A stretch of 64,000 nt of DNA, from assembly GCF_001427025.1 (NCBI RefSeq), contig NZ_LMGA01000001.1, positions 2,139,941-2,203,940 of the forward strand, read 5' to 3'. A program made the position numbers and the translations under genes. Source of the stretch: Mesorhizobium sp. Root554 (lineage in GTDB: Bacteria > Pseudomonadota > Alphaproteobacteria > Rhizobiales > Rhizobiaceae). Below the pieces are notes generated by a model. That model saw only the letters and a list, made by a program, of their open reading frames with translations. It was not told the DNA's origin and made no database searches. This document shows, piece after piece, positions 24,395-32,425 of the stretch; position 1 is the stretch's first letter; each line of letters starts with the position of its first letter.

Positions 24395-25351
24395 ATGACG
24401 GACCTTTTCCACCACACGCCGGGCAATCCCGAACCGGAACACGCGACCGGCGGCTTCCTGACGGCTGCGGATGGCAGGAAGATCCGCTACGCCTGCTTTG
24501 CCGCCACCGCCAGGCCGCTCAAGGGAACGATCATCCTCCTGCCGGGGCGCAACGAATGCATCGAGAAATATTTCGAGACGATCCGCGACCTCACGGCGCG
24601 CGGCTTCGGTGTCGCCACGCTCGACTGGCGCGGCCAGGGCGCATCCGGGCGTTTCCTTAAAGATGGCCAGCGCGGCTACGTGAAAAGCTTTGGCGATTAT
24701 GTCGCCGATCTCGAACTTCTTTTCGAACAGATCGTGCTGCCTGACTGCCGCGGCCCGTACCATGTGCTGGCGCACTCGGCTGGCGCGACCGTTGCGCTTC
24801 TGGCGGCGCCCCTGCTCGCCAACCGCATCCGGCGGATGGTGCTGATCGCGCCCTTCCTGGAACTTCCCGGCCAACCCGTTTCGATACGGACGGTCCGCTG
24901 GGTCACCGCCGTCCTGTGCTTCCTGGGCTTTGGACGCCGCTACGCCGCCTGGGGACCGAGACCAAAACAGACGGCGCCCTTCGACACAAACAAGCTGACC
25001 ACCGATCCGGAACGCTACAGGCGCAACACGCTGATCTACGAATCCTTCCCGCAGCTCGCGCTGGGCGGCCCGACCGTTCAGTGGCTTCACGCCGGCGCGG
25101 TCGCCTCGCAAACCATCCGGAAGCCCGAATTCATCGCCAAAATCGCCATCCCGACGCTCATCGTCGCGGCCGGCGCCGACGAGGTCGTGTCGACCAAGGC
25201 GGTGGCCGAATACGCCGAGCGCATGCGGCTCGGCTCGCTGGTGCTCATCCCCGGCGCCCGCCATGAACTCCTGCAGGAGGCCGACATCTATCGCGAGCAG
25301 TTCCTCGCCGCCTTCTTCGCCTTCGTTCCCGGAACCGAAGAGACTTCCTAG
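24395..25351 (+). CDS. Alpha/beta hydrolase, lysophospholipase (PldB)-like
   Basis: A 318-residue alpha/beta hydrolase. The oxyanion region is ILLPGRNECIEKY, the nucleophile lies in LAHSAGATVALL, the acid in VAAGADEVVS and the histidine in PGARHELLQE, giving a complete triad. The overall pattern (FGVATLDWRGQGASGR) resembles serine aminopeptidase S33/lysophospholipase L2 proteins. The start at 24395 leads into MTDLFHHTPGNPEPE. Its stop overlaps the convergent hisN stop by four bases. Confidence 0.85.
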   Translation: MTDLFHHTPGNPEPEHATGGFLTAADGRKIRYACFAATARPLKGTIILLPGRNECIEKYFETIRDLTARGFGVATLDWRGQGASGRFLKDGQRGYVKSFGDYVADLELLFEQIVLPDCRGPYHVLAHSAGATVALLAAPLLANRIRRMVLIAPFLELPGQPVSIRTVRWVTAVLCFLGFGRRYAAWGPRPKQTAPFDTNKLTTDPERYRRNTLIYESFPQLALGGPTVQWLHAGAVASQTIRKPEFIAKIAIPTLIVAAGADEVVSTKAVAEYAERMRLGSLVLIPGARHELLQEADIYREQFLAAFFAFVPGTEETS

Positions 25352-26121
25352 CCGCGCAACGCAGCCATGGCGGCCGCATGAAGCTCGGGCGTCGCGGCCG
25401 CGATGACATCGCCGCCCGATTCCGCCGGCCCACCCTCGAACGTGGTGATCACGCCACCGGCCTTTTCAATGATCGGGATCAGAGCCACGATGTCATAGGG
25501 TTTGAGCCCCGGCTCGACAACGATATCGACATGGCCCGCCGCCAGCATGGCGAAGGCGTAGCAGTCCGTACCGTAGCGGACGAGCTGGACCTGCTTTTCG
25601 AAACGGTCGTAGCGGCTGCGCATCTCGCCGGTGAACAAAGCCGGCGTGGTGGTGAACAGTGTAGCGTCCTCAACGCGCGTCGTTTGGCGCACCGCGAGCC
25701 GGCGGGATCCGCTGGGACCTTCATAGTGGGAACCCGAGCCATTGGCGTAGAAAAGCTCGCCGGTGAAGGGTTGCGACATCATTCCGGCCACGGCCTCGCC
25801 ATCTTCCGTCAGCCCGACCAGCGTGCCCCACACCGGTATGCCCGAAATGAAGGCGCGGGTGCCGTCGATGGGATCGATGACCCACACGTGGCGGCTTGAA
25901 ATATTGTGGTTGCCATGTTCCTCGCCGAGTATCCCGTGGTCAGGAAATTCTGCGCCGATCAGCGAACGGATTGCGCTTTCAGCCTCGCGATCAGCTTCCG
26001 TCACGGGATCGAAGCCCGCCGAAAGCTTGTTCGACACGGTGCCCTGGTTGCGGAAGCGCGGCAGCGTCTCGGCCGCCGCGACCTGCGCAAGCCTGCGAAT
26101 GAATTCTGCCGAAATCTCCAA
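25348..26121 (-). CDS. hisN: Histidinol-phosphatase of the inositol monophosphatase family
   Basis: A 257-residue Mg-dependent phosphatase. Metal-binding motifs are GEEHGN, VIDPIDGTRAF and the C-terminal LKPYDIVALIPIIEKAGG, in which the usual WDxAA is changed to YDIVAL. That pattern is typical of HisN-type enzymes, which remove phosphate from L-histidinol phosphate. An inositol-1-monophosphatase role is the main alternative. The sRNA at 26286 lies upstream on the opposite strand, as known for suhB-type loci. Confidence 0.85.
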   Translation of the reverse strand: MEISAEFIRRLAQVAAAETLPRFRNQGTVSNKLSAGFDPVTEADREAESAIRSLIGAEFPDHGILGEEHGNHNISSRHVWVIDPIDGTRAFISGIPVWGTLVGLTEDGEAVAGMMSQPFTGELFYANGSGSHYEGPSGSRRLAVRQTTRVEDATLFTTTPALFTGEMRSRYDRFEKQVQLVRYGTDCYAFAMLAAGHVDIVVEPGLKPYDIVALIPIIEKAGGVITTFEGGPAESGGDVIAAATPELHAAAMAALRG

Positions 26122-26251
26122 GGATGGCCCTCCAGATAGTCTGCCCGCCGGCGGACGGATCGCGCATCCATAGTAAACTGTGATGGGAATGTCACGGGAG
26201 CTTCAGGAAGACGGCCCGGCCATCGCCATGTTTGAAAACATCGGCAGTCGG

Positions 26252-26280
26252 CTTGACATTTGTGCAGCGCACAATAGGCT
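26252..26280 (+). promoter_or_regulatory. Sigma-70-type promoter of the small RNA
   Basis: CTTGAC at 26252-26257 is followed after 17 bases by TAGGCT at 26275-26280. This fits the rhizobial consensus CTTGAC-N17-CTATAT at the -35 box and weakly at the -10 box. It sits just upstream of the structured RNA. Confidence 0.6.
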
Positions 26281-26285
26281 GATTG

Positions 26286-26371
26286 TCGGACAGGTTCTCC
26301 TGTCCATGCCCTCCTTGGGCGTTTCCTCCCTAGACTCCGACCGCGTCGTGCAAACGATGCGGTCTTTTTTT
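26286..26371 (+). ncRNA. Alpha-r8 / suhB (MmgR)-type small RNA
   Basis: A structured, non-coding segment. Hairpin 1 is GGACAGG-TTCT-CCTGTCC (26288-26305); hairpin 2 is GCCC-TCCTT-GGGC (26308-26320) with CUCCUU in the loop; an unpaired GTTTCCTCCCTA segment follows. A terminator stem (26339-26364, loop GCAA) with seven T residues ends it. CCUCC-type anti-SD loops and the order of elements match the alphaproteobacterial suhB/MmgR sRNA family, which acts on mRNA ribosome binding sites with Hfq. The exact 5' end is inferred from the promoter. Confidence 0.75.
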
Positions 26372-26418
26372 AAGCCGTGAGTTCGGGCGGAAATTTTACG
26401 GCTGTGCCGGAAGGCGCG

Positions 26419-27300
26419 TTACTCGGCCGCGAGCGGCAAATCGACCAGATGATGATCGGGAATCGCCATCAGATCGGCGCAGAAATGCGTCAAATCGTCG
26501 GCCAGCGCATCGAAACCCGAGGATTTCTGGAACGTGTGTTCGTTCATGTAAAGCCCGCGGTTGACCTCGATCTGCAGCGCATGGAGATGCCGCGCGGGGC
26601 GTCCGTAGTGCTCGGTGATAAAGCCGCCCGCATAAGGCTTGTTGTGCGCTACACAATAGCCCATTGCCGACAGCAGACTGATCGCCGTTTCAGTGAGCGC
26701 CGGGGAAGCCGAGGTGCCGAAACGGTCCCCGACAATGAAATCCGGCCTGAAGCCGGAATCCCCTACGCGGATGCTTGCCGGCATCGAATGGCAGTCGATA
26801 AGCGCGGCAAAGCCAAACACCGCATGGGTGCGCGTCAGAAGCCGCTTCAGCGTTCCATGGTACGGCTTGTAGATCGTCTCGATCCGCGTCACCGCCTCCG
26901 CCAGGGGCAAGCGGCCCGAATAGATTTCCAGCCCCTCGCCCACCAGCTTGGGCACGGTGCCCAGGCCACCGGCGACCCTTGCCGAGCGAATGTTGCAGTA
27001 GGAGGGAACCGGTTCGGCGAACATGCGCGGATCGAGTTCCCACGGCTCCCGGTTCACATCGAGATAGGCGCGCGGAAAATTGGCCGCCAGCATCGGTGCT
27101 CCAAGCGCGACGGCGCCGCCGAACAGTTCGTCGACGTAGCAATCTTCCGAGCGGCGTATGGCCTTGCTGTCCAGCTTCGCCATCGCCAGGAAGCGTTCCG
27201 GATAAAACCGGCCGCTGTGCGGAGAATTGAAGATGAAGGGAACGCGCTGCTCTGCGCCTGAGCGAATCTCGAAAGGCGGGACGGCCGAAAAATCCTCCAT
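26419..27300 (-). CDS. N-formylglutamate amidohydrolase family protein
   Basis: A 293-residue protein of the HutG/FGase family (Zn-dependent), which hydrolyses N-formyl-L-glutamate to glutamate and formate in histidine degradation. Visible motifs are FIFNSPHSGRFYPERF, EDCYVDELF, REPWELDPRMF, ALIDCHSMPA and TEHYGRPARHLHALQIEVNR. The start at 27300 (MEDFSAVPP) has a GGAGG-like site; further in-frame sequence upstream is unlikely to be coding. No other hut gene is near, so a different N-acyl substrate is possible. Confidence 0.87.
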   Translation of the reverse strand: MEDFSAVPPFEIRSGAEQRVPFIFNSPHSGRFYPERFLAMAKLDSKAIRRSEDCYVDELFGGAVALGAPMLAANFPRAYLDVNREPWELDPRMFAEPVPSYCNIRSARVAGGLGTVPKLVGEGLEIYSGRLPLAEAVTRIETIYKPYHGTLKRLLTRTHAVFGFAALIDCHSMPASIRVGDSGFRPDFIVGDRFGTSASPALTETAISLLSAMGYCVAHNKPYAGGFITEHYGRPARHLHALQIEVNRGLYMNEHTFQKSSGFDALADDLTHFCADLMAIPDHHLVDLPLAAE

Positions 27301-27522
27301 TGCCGGTTTCAACGTGAACGCATCCGCACAAGCCGCTTTTCCATGTTGGAAGGGTGCCACCACGGCCTGCCGATGTCCAGCGTTTCACAGGCGTTGAAGA
27401 CGTTGTATGTCCAACAGATCGTACGAAGCGTTCACTTGATGTTTACCGTCCTCTATTCATATACAGGATGGTTAACGGGGCTGCTTGTTGGCAGCCTTGA
27501 GGCCTGATTCGGACGGGACAAA

Positions 27523-27885
27523 ATGGCACGCATTCTTCTGGCGGAAGACGACGACGACATGCGCCGCTTCCTCGTCAAGGCGCTTGAGCGCGCCGGTTAC
27601 CAGGTCAGCGATTTCGACAATGGCGCCAGTGCCTATGAGCGGCTGCGCGAGGAGCCTTTCTCGCTGCTGCTGACGGACATCGTCATGCCGGAGATGGACG
27701 GCATAGAACTCGCCCGCCGCGCCACCGAGATCGATCCCGACCTCAAGGTCATGTTCATCACCGGTTTTGCCGCCGTGGCCCTCAACCCGGATTCCAAGGC
27801 GCCGAAGGACGCCAAGGTGCTGTCCAAGCCTTTCCACCTGCGCGATCTCGTCAACGAGGTCGAGAAGATGTTGCAGGCGGCCTGA
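27523..27885 (+). CDS. cpdR: Single-domain response regulator CpdR
   Basis: A 120-residue receiver-only protein. Acidic pocket residues lie in AEDDDDMRRFL, the phosphoacceptor Asp in LLLTDIVMPEMDGIEL, and Thr/Lys in FITGFAAVAL and VLSKPFHLRDLV. In Caulobacter and Sinorhizobium CpdR in its unphosphorylated form loads substrates onto ClpXP at the cell pole, under CckA-ChpT control. The sequence ending VNEVEKMLQAA is typical of rhizobial CpdR. Confidence 0.93.
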   Translation: MARILLAEDDDDMRRFLVKALERAGYQVSDFDNGASAYERLREEPFSLLLTDIVMPEMDGIELARRATEIDPDLKVMFITGFAAVALNPDSKAPKDAKVLSKPFHLRDLVNEVEKMLQAA

Positions 27886-27976
27886 CGGCGATTTCGCGGA
27901 AGATTTTTCCAGCTTCTGTTTGCTGCTTCCGCTATTGACGCGCTAGGTCAAAAATGGTGTATGCGCGGCTTCGGAT

Positions 27977-28051
27977 GGGCGTGTAGCTCAGCGGGAGAGC
28001 ACTGCATTGACATTGCAGGGGTCACAGGTTCAATCCCTGTCACGCCCACCA
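27977..28051 (+). tRNA. tRNA-Val (anticodon GAC)
   Basis: A complete cloverleaf: acceptor GGGCGTG / CACGCCC, D-arm AGCTCAGCGGGAGAGC, anticodon arm CTGCATTGACATTGCAG with GAC in the loop, T-arm CAGGTTCAATCCCTG, and encoded CCA. Housekeeping genes lie left of it and accessory genes right of it, so it is a candidate boundary of an integrated segment, although no duplicate of its 3' end was found in the window. Confidence 0.96.
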
Positions 28052-28365
28052 TCCAACTCCTTGAAATCGCAAGAAAGATCCCGTCACCTCGCGAGAGGTG
28101 CGATCCTTTGCACGTCTGGTCCGCCAGCGTCGAATTGCGCGCCCGCCTCCTGTACAGTTGCGACCGGGCTCGACCTGCTTCGCAGTGCGCAGGCGCGCGA
28201 GGCACGTCAACTTCCTGAAGAACGCTAGCCTGGACCAGAGCTGCGCCGCCAATCTAACCGGTTGATACAATTAAATTTGTTGCGGCTCTGGAAGAAAAGT
28301 CTTCACGTCCTGCCCATTAAATGTCTCGTACAGTGTACTGACGACGCGCAAGATGGAGGGAAATC
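28052..28365. other. Gene-free stretch after tRNA-Val
   Basis: No gene is supported in these 314 bases. A small hairpin CACCTC-GCGA-GAGGTG lies at 28085-28100 and may help end the tRNA transcript, though it lacks a T-run. The region 28255-28330 is comparatively AT-rich and probably holds the promoter of the next gene. Confidence 0.4.
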
Positions 28366-28794
28366 ATGCGGAAATTGCTTTTTGCATTGGCCATCGGGGC
28401 CAGTTTTGCCATTGCCGGCCAGGCCCTGGCCCAAACCGCGGCAGATACCGACGCCGCTCTTGATGGAATCTTCGGATCTCACGAACCCTATCGCCACTTT
28501 CTTGAAACGTTGCAAAAGGCAGTCGCGACCGACGACAGGAAAGCCGTTGCCGCGATGATCGATTATCCATTTCAGGCGCGGATCAACGACAAGGCTACCA
28601 AGCTCAGGGACGCTGCCCATTTCATCGCGGACTACGAAAAGATCATGACGCCGAAGGTGAAGCATGCGGTCGCGAACCAGACCTATGCGACGCTCTTCGC
28701 CAACTGGCAGGGCGTGATGATCGGCGACGGCGAGGTTTGGTTTTCCGGCATTGGCGAAACCGGGAAGATCAAAGTCACCGCGATCAACGACTGA
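28366..28794 (+). CDS. Secreted hypothetical protein (142 residues)
   Basis: I do not recognise the family. A Sec signal peptide is clear (LLFALAIGASFAIAGQALAQ, cleavage near residue 23). The mature protein has about 120 residues, with no cysteines and a mixed helix/strand pattern (LETLQKAVATDDRKAVAAMIDYPF, VWFSGIGETGKIKVTAIND) reminiscent of small NTF2-like folds. The ATG follows GATGGAGGGAAATC. It lies 20 bases upstream of another secreted-protein gene and is likely cotranscribed with it. Confidence 0.72.
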   Translation: MRKLLFALAIGASFAIAGQALAQTAADTDAALDGIFGSHEPYRHFLETLQKAVATDDRKAVAAMIDYPFQARINDKATKLRDAAHFIADYEKIMTPKVKHAVANQTYATLFANWQGVMIGDGEVWFSGIGETGKIKVTAIND

Positions 28795-28814
28795 ATGAAC
28801 TTGGGGGTAGGCAT

Positions 28815-29417
28815 ATGTTTAGATACCTGATCACGTTGGCGCTCGCCATGAGCGCGCCGACATTCGTGCAGCCGGCCAAGGCACAGTCGACGGTCGAGTG
28901 TCATTCACGGCACTATCAATACGACGAGTGCTTTGCCGGCCCGCTCGTCAAACCGCAGCTGATCCATCAAATGTCGGGCAGTCCCTGCATTTTGAACCGG
29001 ACATGGGGATACAACCCTAAAAGCAGGTATATCTGGGTCGCCCAGGGTTGCGCTGGGGTTTTTGCAGACGTCGGCGGCTACCACCATGGTCGTGGTGACG
29101 ACTTCGACAAGAACGCCAGGATGTATGACCATCATGGACATGATCTCGGAAACGTTGTCGCCGGAGCCGTTCTAGGCGCCATCATCGAGGGGATGGCGGA
29201 CGACAAGAAGCACGGCCATCGCCATACGACGAGCAATTACCGCGCTGACGACAAATACAACGGATGTCATGGCATCGGCTGCAAAGTCGACAATCCGGAT
29301 GAAATCGACGACAGGCCGCAGTTCGACAGGAACGGCGAGCCCAATTTCGATACCCACGGCAACTACCAGGGATGCCACGGCGCCGGCTGCCTCGTCGACA
29401 ATCCCGACGCAAACTGA
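28815..29417 (+). CDS. Secreted DUF3011-like, Cys- and His-rich protein
   Basis: A 200-residue exported protein. After the signal peptide (to about residue 25, QPAKA) comes a DUF3011-like module (VECHSRHYQYDECFAG, SPCILNRTWGY, IWVAQGCAGVF). A His/Asp-rich middle follows, then two near-identical repeats, NGCHGIGCKVDNPDE and QGCHGAGCLVDNPDA, at about 153-167 and 186-200. The paired CHGxGC motifs could bind metal, which is an inference. The start at 28815 follows GGGGGTAGG. Confidence 0.72.
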   Translation: MFRYLITLALAMSAPTFVQPAKAQSTVECHSRHYQYDECFAGPLVKPQLIHQMSGSPCILNRTWGYNPKSRYIWVAQGCAGVFADVGGYHHGRGDDFDKNARMYDHHGHDLGNVVAGAVLGAIIEGMADDKKHGHRHTTSNYRADDKYNGCHGIGCKVDNPDEIDDRPQFDRNGEPNFDTHGNYQGCHGAGCLVDNPDAN

Positions 29418-29460
29418 CGCGGCGACCGAAGACCGCCGAGGAATTTGATCGAAGACCGTT

Positions 29461-29495
29461 CTGGAGCGCTTCAGGGTTGGATTGAAGCGCTCCAG
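29461..29495. repeat. Perfect 13-bp inverted repeat
   Basis: CTGGAGCGCTTCA (29461-29473) and TGAAGCGCTCCAG (29483-29495) flank a 9-base loop, followed by TTTCG. It can act as a terminator for the secreted-protein gene ending at 29417, or may be part of a rhizobial palindromic repeat. Confidence 0.6.
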
Positions 29496-29544
29496 TTTCG
29501 CCCTGCGGACCTATCGCGTCGCCGCCATTGCTTCCCGTTCATGC

Positions 29545-29580
29545 AAAAGAAAGACCGGCCCTGAAAGGTCAGGGCCGGTC
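29545..29580 (-). terminator. Rho-independent terminator of the halogenase-like gene
   Basis: A perfect 12-bp stem GACCGGCCCTGA / TCAGGGCCGGTC with a 4-base loop. Read on the minus strand it is followed by TTTCTTTT. It lies 27 bases past the stop at 29607. Confidence 0.85.
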
Positions 29581-29606
29581 CTGGTCTGCTTCGTTTGATC
29601 GCGCGA

Positions 29607-31349
29607 TTATGCTGTCTGCGGCACCACGATCGAAACGTCGTCACCACGCAGCTTGTGGATCATATCGTCTTCGTTCACGTCGTTGACGAGTTCGCAACCG
29701 GCATACCAATAAAGGTTGGCAAGCTCGCGAATGACGAAATTGCGTTCGATCTGCGGATCGTTTTCAACAGCCTGATCGGCGATTTCACGAACCGTACGCA
29801 CGCCATCCACAAGCGGAACGATCTTTTCGACAACCGCCGAACTGGATGAGACACCGCGTGGATTGAGCCTGGTGTTCATCACAAATCCGCGTCGCAGAAA
29901 ATCGCCCTTCACCAGCAGGCGTTCCTCGCTCGTGACATCCGGACCCATGACCAGCACCGCGTCGAGGAAGGCATGCCGTTCGTCGATGACGTTGCTTTCC
30001 TTGAGAATACGGCTGGCCGCTCCCTGGAGTTCATGGTCGTCGATGACGGCGATGCGGGCGCGAAGGCTTTTCTCGAAGTCCTTCAGGTCTTCCGACATCT
30101 GGTCCGGCAGATCGAGCCGGGTCAGCGGGTTGACTTCGAAGCCGCGGCGCTCGCGGCCGGAAATCAGCCGGGCGAAGGCAGAGCGTGCGGAGACGCGATC
30201 CGGAAGCTTCTGAATGCGGCGCGCATTCCAGAAGATCGAATTGCGCGGCGCGGAAGCCCCGCTGTACATGGCCATGCAGATCTGCCGCAGATCCTCGTAC
30301 TCTGCCCGATATTCGCTTTCATAGAGGTCGAATGCCTCCTCTTCCGTGCAATCGCCGCGGAAGACAGAGTTGATACAGGCATTGAGGATCTCGGCATGCT
30401 GCATGCCGAGGAACACGCCTGTCGAGAACAGTGGATCGATGAAGCAAGCCGCATCGCCGAGCAGCGCAAAGCCCGGACCCCAGAAGTGCTCGCTCTTGTA
30501 GGACCAGTCGCGGAGGGTATAGGGCCCCCTGGTCATCGTGGCGCCTTCGACCAGCTCCTTGACCTTGTGGGTCTTTTCGATCTTGGCCATCAGGGCCTCG
30601 GTCCAGTCGCCATCCTTGAGGCGCTTGTACTCGTCGAGATCGAGAACCGCGCCGACACTGAGCAGGCCGACATGCAGCGGGATAGCCCAGAACCAGCCAT
30701 CCTCGAAGCCTTCGACCAGCGTATTGCTGGAATCGATGCCCGGCAGACGTCCGGCATTCTCGAAATAGCCATAGACGGCCATATTGCGGATCTGCGGATC
30801 CCATTCGCGGCCGCCGAACTTCTCGCCCAGCACGCGCCACTGGCCGCTTGCATCGATGACGAAACGCCCGTGGGCTTCAAACGTGTTGCCTGTCTTCCGG
30901 CAACGGACGTTGACCCCTACGATACGGTCGCCATCCATGATCGGCTCCAGAGCCTCGTGCTCGCGATACACGCGGGCGCCGTTCTCTGCGGAGAGATTGA
31001 GCAACAGGTCGTCGAACTCGGGACGATAGAGCTGGTAGGAGTAGCCCGCGCTTGGATTTCCCTCGACGAAATAAACCGTCCAGGGTTCGGCATTGTCGCC
31101 CCACACGAACGTGGTGCCGCGTTTGCGGTTGTATCCACGCTTGTCGAGTTCCTTTTTGATGCCAAGGCGCTCCAGGACCGGAATCGCGCTGGGAATAAGG
31201 CCTTCGCCAATATGTTCACGTGGGAACGTTTCACGTTCAAGCTGGATCACGGAGCGTCCTGCTTTCGTCAGCAGGATCGACAAGGCGCTTCCGGCGGGCC
31301 CGCCGCCAATGACTACAACGTCGGCTTGCTCACGCATATTCGATGTCAT
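29607..31349 (-). CDS. FAD-dependent halogenase-like monooxygenase with extra C-terminal domain
   Basis: A 580-residue flavoprotein. The FAD motif GGGPAG is at residues 15-20 and EREXFPREHIGEGL-type sequence at 39-51. The flavin halogenase hallmark WxWxIP is intact at W219-P224. DAACFIDPLFSTGVFLGMQH resembles the DPxFSxGV region of the PltA/CmlS-type halogenases acting on carrier-bound or phenolic substrates. About 200 residues follow the catalytic core, including a PqqD-like pattern (VEKIVPLVDGVRTVREIADQ). The start at 31349 has AAGGTGAG upstream, better than the first ATG at 31394. Halogenation itself is not proven; a hydroxylase or geranylgeranyl-reductase-like role is possible. It lies alone between terminator and importer operon. 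Confidence 0.75.
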   Translation of the reverse strand: MTSNMREQADVVVIGGGPAGSALSILLTKAGRSVIQLERETFPREHIGEGLIPSAIPVLERLGIKKELDKRGYNRKRGTTFVWGDNAEPWTVYFVEGNPSAGYSYQLYRPEFDDLLLNLSAENGARVYREHEALEPIMDGDRIVGVNVRCRKTGNTFEAHGRFVIDASGQWRVLGEKFGGREWDPQIRNMAVYGYFENAGRLPGIDSSNTLVEGFEDGWFWAIPLHVGLLSVGAVLDLDEYKRLKDGDWTEALMAKIEKTHKVKELVEGATMTRGPYTLRDWSYKSEHFWGPGFALLGDAACFIDPLFSTGVFLGMQHAEILNACINSVFRGDCTEEEAFDLYESEYRAEYEDLRQICMAMYSGASAPRNSIFWNARRIQKLPDRVSARSAFARLISGRERRGFEVNPLTRLDLPDQMSEDLKDFEKSLRARIAVIDDHELQGAASRILKESNVIDERHAFLDAVLVMGPDVTSEERLLVKGDFLRRGFVMNTRLNPRGVSSSSAVVEKIVPLVDGVRTVREIADQAVENDPQIERNFVIRELANLYWYAGCELVNDVNEDDMIHKLRGDDVSIVVPQTA

Positions 31350-31490
31350 TTGCTCACCTTTTTTACTTGCAGTGCCGACCAGTACGCCGACCAATCAAGT
31401 CAGCTTAACGGCGTTCCTGAGACGTGTCCATATTTTTAGATTTGAATGGAAACTGCCGTTTTTGGAACGCTGACGGTCTTAGTGGGCCGG

Positions 31491-32255
31491 TCACTCGAGC
31501 GACAATTCCACTGCGGCGCGGCTTTCATGCCAGCCTAGCAAGCGCTTCTCCGCGATCGCAAGCAGCAGATAGAGCAGATAGCCGATAAGTGACAAAAGAA
31601 TGACCGACACCAGAACGATGCCGACGTCGGCGGTTTCCTGGCCGAGATTGAGAAGGTAGCCGAGACCGGCGCGCGCGCCCATCAGTTCGCCGATGACCGC
31701 GGCGGTCACGGCCAGCGTCACGCCAACCTTCATGCCGGTGAAAAGAAGCGGCAGCGACTGCGGCAGCTCTATGCGCAGCAGCCGCTTGAGCGGATTCATG
31801 TGCAGGATCTTGGCCAGCGCCAGGAGGTTGGGATCGATCGACCGCAATGAACTCAACATGTTTGAAAGCACGGGAAAGAAAGTGACGATTGCGACCAGCA
31901 CGACCTTTGGCGTTGCGCCGAGGCCGAGCCAGAGCAGCAGAAGCGGTGCGATCGCGATTTTAGGCGCGGTCTGGATGAAGATGATGACCGGGTTCATCAC
32001 GATCTCGATGACCGGAACGCGCACGAAAAGAACCGCCGTCAGCACGCCGATCACCGTGCCGATCACGAAGCCGAGAACGATTTCATAGAGCGTTACGGGG
32101 ATGTGCCCGAGAAGCCCGGCCTTGGTCGTCAGGAACCAGGCCTTCTGGGCAAGCGTCCAGGGGTCCGGCACCAGGTAGGAAGGGACTTGGAACAACGCAA
32201 CCAGCGCCCACCAGAGGCAGACGAAGATCCCTATCGACAGGACAGCACGAAACAT
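31491..32255 (-). CDS. NitT/TauT-family ABC transporter permease (first)
   Basis: A 254-residue inner-membrane permease with about six hydrophobic segments. The cytoplasmic EAA-type loop reads LRSIDPNLLALAKILHMN, and the start FRAVLSIGIFVCLWWALVAL matches the SsuC/TauC/ThiX class. These importers carry sulfonates, nitrate, thiamine-pyrimidine, riboflavin and aromatic acids. It is the last gene of the importer operon transcribed leftwards from 35.9 kb and is separated from the binding-protein gene by a palindromic repeat. A second, different permease of the same class lies at 34230. Confidence 0.9.
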   Translation of the reverse strand: MFRAVLSIGIFVCLWWALVALFQVPSYLVPDPWTLAQKAWFLTTKAGLLGHIPVTLYEIVLGFVIGTVIGVLTAVLFVRVPVIEIVMNPVIIFIQTAPKIAIAPLLLLWLGLGATPKVVLVAIVTFFPVLSNMLSSLRSIDPNLLALAKILHMNPLKRLLRIELPQSLPLLFTGMKVGVTLAVTAAVIGELMGARAGLGYLLNLGQETADVGIVLVSVILLSLIGYLLYLLLAIAEKRLLGWHESRAAVELSLE

Positions 32256-32320
32256 GAATTTGCCTACTGCTTTTTTCTGGGGTCCGCCCGCCTGAGGAGG
32301 GCGCTGTTGCGTTCAGTTGA

Positions 32321-32425
32321 GACTAAAGCACGTCGCGTCAAATGGGTTCAGACGACGCACTTTAGTCGTTGTTTTATGCACGTCGTTTTCCCAAAAGCGC
32401 TGCGCGCTTCTGGGCGACCTGCATT
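32321..32425. repeat. RIME-like intergenic palindromic repeat
   Basis: Two palindromes in tandem. GACTAAAGCACGTCG (32321-32335) pairs with CGACGCACTTTAGTC (32353-32367) with two mismatches, and CCCAAAAGCGC (32390-32400) pairs with GCGCTTCTGGG (32404-32414) with one mismatch. This two-palindrome layout and wording (CCCAAAA...TTCTGGGCGAC.TGCATTA) is that of the Rhizobium intergenic mosaic elements found many times per genome. It sits between two genes of one operon and touches the stop of the binding-protein gene. Confidence 0.7.

Noticed and set aside
27977..28051. Duplicated tRNA 3' end (att site) elsewhere in the window
   Set aside because: The sequence around CACGCCCACCA was not found again, so island attachment sites cannot be shown.
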